Source of the DNA: an uncultured Candidatus Saccharibacteria bacterium
GTDB taxonomy: Bacteria; Patescibacteria; Saccharimonadia; Saccharimonadales; UBA6022
Assembly (NCBI GenBank): GCA_946886725.1
Contig: CAMPJF010000042.1
Coordinates: 1-8,616 of the forward strand
DNA: 8,616 bases
Direction: 5' to 3'
Below are positions 5,371-8,616 of the stretch, one piece after another. Made by a program: the position numbers and the translations under genes. Positions within the stretch are counted from its first letter, which is position 1. Each line of letters opens with the position of its first letter. A model generated the notes under the pieces. The model ran no database searches and was not told the origin of the DNA. It saw nothing but the letters and a program-made list of their open reading frames with translations.

Positions 5371-6573
5371 TTATGATTCGTCAGTATTTTTATTCTTTTT
5401 GCGGCGACGAAGAAACGCAGGCGTGTCTGATTCGTCAGTATCCTCTGGCTCATCATGCCAGATGTTATGCGTCGTGTCGTCAGCAAAGGCCGCTGCTGCA
5501 TCGGAATGATCAAGGTTCATGTCAATCGCCTCAACTGCGGCATCGTCAACGATAGACTCACGACGCTGGTTGAGTGCAGCTGGCACCTCTAACTGCGCAG
5601 CTTGTTCATGGAAATATGCGCTATCAAATCCCGTTGCGATAACAGTAATAATTAGCTCGTCTTCAAGCTCTGGTTTAAGGGTCGCACCAAAGATAATGTT
5701 CGCATCTGGTGAAACGGAGCTAGTGATAATCTCTGCCGCTTCCTGAATCTCACTCATGCTCATGTCGTAACCGCCAGTAACATTAAAGAGAACTCCCTTT
5801 GCGCCGTCGATAGATACTTCAATGAGTGGTGATTCAATCGCCTGCTGTGCCGCCTGTGCCGCACGGTCATCGCCACTTGCGCGACCAATGCCCATAAGCG
5901 CCGAACCAGCGTTACTCATAATAGCTTTTACGTCAGCGAAGTCGAGGTTGATTAACCCGTGTTCGGTGATCAGTTCAGAGATACCCTGCACACCCTGGCG
6001 CAGTACGTCATCGGCAATCTTAAATGTTTCTAAGAGTGGCGTACGACGATCAATCGTCTGCAGCAAGCGATCATTCGGGATTGTAATAAGGGTATCCACC
6101 TGGCGACCTAATTGTGCGATTGCCCAATCGGCATTCTGTCGACGCTTATCGCCCTCGAAACTGAAAGGTTTCGTTGCAACGCCAACAACCAGAATGCCAA
6201 GCTCACGAGCTACTTCAGCAACGACATGTCCTGCGCCACTACCAGTACCACCGCCGGCTCCAATAGTAACAAATACCATGTCTGCACCTTCGACAGCAGC
6301 ACGGATTTCATCACGTGATTCATTCGCGGCCGCTTCACCTGTGTGCGGATCAGCACCAGCGCCAAGACCGTTCGTCGTAGCATGCCCAAGATGAATCTTG
6401 ACGTCAGCTTTTGAATTATGCAGTGCTTGCGCATCGGTGTTCATCGCAATAAACTGCACGCCAGATAGTCCGGCGTCCTTCATACGGTTAACGGCAGAGC
6501 CGCCAGCGCCACCGACACCAACAACTTTGATGCTGGCGAATGTTTGTATTTCACTTGGTTTTACTTCAGGCAT
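5371..6573 (-). CDS. ftsZ: Cell division protein FtsZ
   Basis: The tubulin-like GTPase that forms the Z-ring. Numbered from the chosen ATG (400 residues): VVGVGGAGGSAVNRM (17-31) opens the Rossmann fold, the tubulin signature GGGTGSG is at 107-113, and the T7 synergy loop NLDFAD (209-214) keeps the Asp residues needed for GTP hydrolysis. The globular domain ends near 318. An acidic linker of about 60 residues leads to the conserved C-terminal peptide DTPAFLRRR (383-391), the docking site for FtsA, then a basic KKNKN and TDES. The longest frame begins at a GTG (6580-6582), but GGGGGAG (6584-6590) is one nt from that codon and ten from the ATG, so the ATG is preferred. ftsA lies directly upstream and a promoter-like element sits between them. 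Confidence 0.97.
   Translation of the reverse strand: MPEVKPSEIQTFASIKVVGVGGAGGSAVNRMKDAGLSGVQFIAMNTDAQALHNSKADVKIHLGHATTNGLGAGADPHTGEAAANESRDEIRAAVEGADMVFVTIGAGGGTGSGAGHVVAEVARELGILVVGVATKPFSFEGDKRRQNADWAIAQLGRQVDTLITIPNDRLLQTIDRRTPLLETFKIADDVLRQGVQGISELITEHGLINLDFADVKAIMSNAGSALMGIGRASGDDRAAQAAQQAIESPLIEVSIDGAKGVLFNVTGGYDMSMSEIQEAAEIITSSVSPDANIIFGATLKPELEDELIITVIATGFDSAYFHEQAAQLEVPAALNQRRESIVDDAAVEAIDMNLDHSDAAAAFADDTTHNIWHDEPEDTDESDTPAFLRRRKKNKNTDES
5374..5441 (-). repeat. 14-bp direct repeat encoding TDES on both sides of the FtsZ C-terminal peptide
   Basis: TGATTCGTCAGTAT occurs at 5374-5387 and again at 5428-5441 (plus-strand reading). On the coding strand both copies encode TDES, once before DTPAFLRRR and once as the last four residues. 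This could be a small duplication or convergence in a low-complexity acidic tail. Confidence 0.6.
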
Positions 6574-6610
6574 GGAATGCACTCTCCCCCAGATATTCTA
6601 TTCTTAATAC

Positions 6611-6619
6611 AGTATACCA
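6611..6619 (-). promoter_or_regulatory. Extended -10 promoter of ftsZ in the ftsA-ftsZ gap
   Basis: The minus strand reads TGGTATACT, a TG-N-TATACT extended -10 box, with an AT-rich stretch instead of a -35 box upstream. Transcription would start near 6604, about 30 nt before the ATG, leaving room for the ribosome binding site. It shares GGTATACT with the ftsA promoter and would let ftsZ be made in excess of FtsA. Confidence 0.5.
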
Positions 6620-6638
6620 TTTATTATTCAAAAAATTA

Positions 6639-7883
6639 TTACGCCTTGAATCGGTCTAAAAATTTAGACACCATCCCACCAGCACTCTTTAGTGCAGCTT
6701 TGCCGCCAATACTTTTCACCTCGTGTTGACCGGCAATATGACTAGCCCCGTGCACATCAGTTAACATAAGGCCGACAGCGGTGGCAAACTGCGGCTGGTC
6801 GATGTTTTCAGCGACACCACCGTAGCCCGCAGATTTACCAACACGGGCAGCTAAATTCAACTTCTCTTTAGCGTAAGATGAAATTCCCTTAAGGTTAGCC
6901 GTTCCACCCGTCAAAACAACGCCGCTTGGCAGCTGACCTGCACGACCCGCCCTTTTTAATTCCTTTTGTATTGCATCAAAGATTTCTTCTAGTCGTGCTT
7001 CAACGATTTCGTCAATATCATCAGTCGTGAAAGTAAACGTTTCTTTGTCGTGTTTGACGCTAATCTCTTCTCCAGAGTTACGTGGAATGGCTACGGCATG
7101 ACTTAATTTTACCTTTTCGGCAATCTCCGGATCTGTTTTTAGTCCTATCGCCAGGTCATTCGAGATATTCGCCCCGCCAAGCGGTATCACGGCAACGTAT
7201 TGTAGGTCGCCTTCTTCAAAAACAGCGACGCTAGTAGTCGCCCCGCCTAGGTCGATAACGGCAACGCCACTTTCGAGCTGCTGTTCGGTCAGTACCGCGC
7301 GCGACGCCGCTAAAACGGCCGGCGTAACAATATGCGGCACAACTTTTGCCATCTCGGCCGATTTTTGAAGGTTTGCAAGGTGTGGCGCCAGGGCGGAAAC
7401 AACGTTGGCATTAATTTCAAGCCGTGTACCGGTCATGCCAATCGGATCCTTGATATTATCTTGACCATCTAGCCGATAGCTGTGCGGCACGACCTCTAAG
7501 ATTTCGCGATTTGCTGGCACTTTACCAAGAGTCGCAACCTCTTCGATACGCGTTAGATCTTCCTCGGTAATTTCATGATCCGCACCACCTACGGCGATCA
7601 TGCCATCAGCTTTCGTACTAAGAATATGCGCACCATTGATGCTGATTGAGGCTGCGTCAACCTGGTAGCCGCTCATTCGCTCGGCCTCACCAAGAGCCGT
7701 ATCAATTGCCTGGCCCGGACCTGCTAGGTGCGCGACTACCCCTTTTCGCATGCCACTATTTGGTGCTGAGCCGACGCCAACGATCGTTGGAGCCCCTGTT
7801 GTTGAGTCGATATGTCCAACCACACAACGAACAGTGGTCGTGCCAATATCAATACCGACTGCGTATCGAGAAGTTTCTTGCAT
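6639..7883 (-). CDS. ftsA: Cell division protein FtsA
   Basis: A 414-residue actin-like ATPase that anchors FtsZ to the membrane and recruits later divisome proteins. Seen: phosphate-1 motif GIDIGTTTVRCVVG (10-23), the FtsA-specific 1C domain at about 85-165, phosphate-2 motif VIDLGGATTSVAVF (209-222), the adenosine motif VVLTGGTANLKG (322-333), and a C-terminal amphipathic membrane-targeting helix, GGMVSKFLDRFKA (402-414). All the actin-fold elements are intact and the length is normal. It is the first gene of the minus-strand cluster. No ribosome binding site precedes the ATG; a -10 box lies seven nt before it, so a leaderless mRNA is expected. Confidence 0.97.
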   Translation of the reverse strand: MQETSRYAVGIDIGTTTVRCVVGHIDSTTGAPTIVGVGSAPNSGMRKGVVAHLAGPGQAIDTALGEAERMSGYQVDAASISINGAHILSTKADGMIAVGGADHEITEEDLTRIEEVATLGKVPANREILEVVPHSYRLDGQDNIKDPIGMTGTRLEINANVVSALAPHLANLQKSAEMAKVVPHIVTPAVLAASRAVLTEQQLESGVAVIDLGGATTSVAVFEEGDLQYVAVIPLGGANISNDLAIGLKTDPEIAEKVKLSHAVAIPRNSGEEISVKHDKETFTFTTDDIDEIVEARLEEIFDAIQKELKRAGRAGQLPSGVVLTGGTANLKGISSYAKEKLNLAARVGKSAGYGGVAENIDQPQFATAVGLMLTDVHGASHIAGQHEVKSIGGKAALKSAGGMVSKFLDRFKA

Positions 7884-7890
7884 GTGTTTT

Positions 7891-7919
7891 AGTATACCGC
7901 TTATGGAATGTTTTGCCTA
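7891..7919 (-). promoter_or_regulatory. Promoter of ftsA (predicted leaderless)
   Basis: Minus-strand TAGGCA (7914-7919) and TATACT (7891-7896) are 17 bp apart. The -10 box ends seven nt before the ATG (7881-7883), so transcription would begin at or next to the A of the start codon. The seven nt hold no ribosome binding site. The -35 box overlaps that of murI on the other strand. Confidence 0.6.
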
Positions 7920-7940
7920 GCAGTCATATAGGGTTAAAAT
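7913..7940 (+). promoter_or_regulatory. Promoter of murI (predicted leaderless)
   Basis: Plus-strand TTGCCT (7913-7918) and TAAAAT (7935-7940) are 16 bp apart. The -10 box ends six nt before the ATG at 7947, so the mRNA should begin at the start codon. The nearest purine stretch, AGGG at 7930-7933, is 13 nt away, too far for a normal ribosome binding site. An ATG at 7939 is out of frame and reaches a stop after three codons. Confidence 0.55.
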
Positions 7941-7946
7941 GAAAAT

Positions 7947-8597
7947 ATGAAATTAGGCGTATTCGATAGCGGAATTGGCGGTGAAGCAGTGGCACGGGCA
8001 CTCCAAGAAACATTCCCTGCAGCAGAGATATTGGTCGTGAATGACAAAGTAAACGTCCCTTATGGCAATAAATCCCCCGATGAGGTCATTCGCCTAACGG
8101 ACGAAGCAATCCAGCCGCTACTCGCCGCCTATTGCGATGTCATCATCCTTGCCTGCAATACAGCAACCGCACTTGCAATCGAAACACTCCGAACACGGTA
8201 TCCGGACCAAAAATTTATCGGCATCGAACCGATGATAAAGACGGCAGCTAGCCTAACAAAAACAAAAACAATAGCGGTCTGCGCCACCCCCGCCACGCTG
8301 GCCAGTGACCGATACCACGATCTTGTGCAGCAATTCGGACCGGCACTGAGAATCATCGAACCCGATTGTAGCACCTGGGCGTACATGATTGAAAATAACA
8401 AAATTAATCACAACAATATCGCACAGGGCATCAATACTGCATGCGACCAAGGCGCAGATGTTATTATTCTGGGTTGCACACATTACCACTGGATAAAAGA
8501 AGATATACTTGCCTTAACGCGAGGACGCGCAAAAGTCATCGAACCGTCCGAGGCGATCGGCCGCCGCGTTCAACAATTACTCACTAAAGCTGGGTAA
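7947..8597 (+). CDS. murI: Glutamate racemase
   Basis: Converts L-glutamate to D-glutamate for peptidoglycan. Seen: FDSGIGG (6-12) with catalytic-site Asp7 and Ser8, VPYGNKS (37-43), the first catalytic cysteine in ACNTATA (Cys70), ATPATLASDRY (113-123), and the second cysteine with its His in LGCTHYH (Cys177, His179). Both catalytic halves are intact. At 216 residues it is shorter than the usual 255-285, with the shortening mainly between the motifs and at the C-terminus. The related aspartate racemases lack this combination of motifs. It is the only plus-strand gene in the window, divergent from ftsA across 63 nt. The frame is closed by TAA 19 nt before the window ends. Confidence 0.95.
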   Translation: MKLGVFDSGIGGEAVARALQETFPAAEILVVNDKVNVPYGNKSPDEVIRLTDEAIQPLLAAYCDVIILACNTATALAIETLRTRYPDQKFIGIEPMIKTAASLTKTKTIAVCATPATLASDRYHDLVQQFGPALRIIEPDCSTWAYMIENNKINHNNIAQGINTACDQGADVIILGCTHYHWIKEDILALTRGRAKVIEPSEAIGRRVQQLLTKAG

Positions 8598-8616
8598 GTA
8601 TTTCGGCACCATTTTC

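Noticed and set aside
6574..6582. GTG start for FtsZ, three residues longer
   Set aside because: The purine-rich ribosome binding site is only one nt from this GTG but ten from the ATG at 6571-6573, so initiation at the GTG is unlikely.
7930..7933. AGGG as the ribosome binding site of murI
   Set aside because: Its spacing of 13 nt to the ATG is too long, and it lies upstream of the predicted transcription start, so it would not be in the mRNA.
8584..8616. Minus-strand frame ending at TAG (8584-8586) that could be the C-terminus of a convergent gene (…ENGAEILTQL)
   Set aside because: Only about ten codons are visible, another minus frame here is also open, and it would overlap the 3' end of murI. 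The sequence is too short to support a call.

Overview
The window looks like a piece of a small bacterial genome from the Candidate Phyla Radiation, most likely Candidatus Saccharibacteria (TM7). This is inferred from protein character: an IleRS of the archaeal/eukaryal-like type, compact genes, a diverged NrdR, and an ftsA-ftsZ pair beside redox genes. It rests on recognition rather than a database search. The standard code fits: UGA is never read through in frame, and all eight genes end in TAA or TAG.

Layout, left to right. Bases 43-801 (minus): a class I glutamine amidotransferase-like hydrolase (peptidase C26, PuuD-like) with its own promoter. Bases 871-910: the intrinsic terminator of ileS. 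Bases 931-3789 (minus): isoleucyl-tRNA synthetase. Bases 3790-4035: a non-coding leader that reads as a T-box riboswitch, with an antiterminator carrying the UGGUACC bulge, a competing terminator with a U-rich tail, and a candidate AUC isoleucine specifier. Bases 4036-4903 (minus): a VKOR-family membrane thiol oxidoreductase overlapping a small thioredoxin-fold protein without a CXXC motif. Bases 4910-5359 (minus): an NrdR-like repressor in which all four zinc-ribbon cysteines are replaced. Bases 5371-6573 and 6639-7883 (minus): ftsZ and ftsA. Bases 7947-8597 (plus): glutamate racemase murI, divergent from ftsA.

ftsA, ftsZ, nrdR, the thioredoxin-like gene and the VKOR gene lie head to tail with gaps of 55-65, 11 and 6 nt and an 8-nt overlap. 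They probably form one transcription unit with an internal promoter before ftsZ. No terminator is visible between the VKOR gene and the ileS leader, so read-through from this unit would also meet the T-box. The ftsA/murI divergent region is 63 nt long and carries two promoter-like sequences whose -35 boxes overlap. Each -10 box lies 6-7 nt from its start codon, so both mRNAs are predicted to be leaderless.

The window joins divisome assembly (FtsA/FtsZ), peptidoglycan precursor supply (MurI), presumed dNTP control (NrdR-like), disulfide formation (VKOR) and tRNA-responsive control of isoleucine charging. The observations most worth a second look are the T-box, the cysteine-free NrdR and the leaderless divergent promoters. 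I see no mobile elements, CRISPR arrays, tRNA or rRNA genes.
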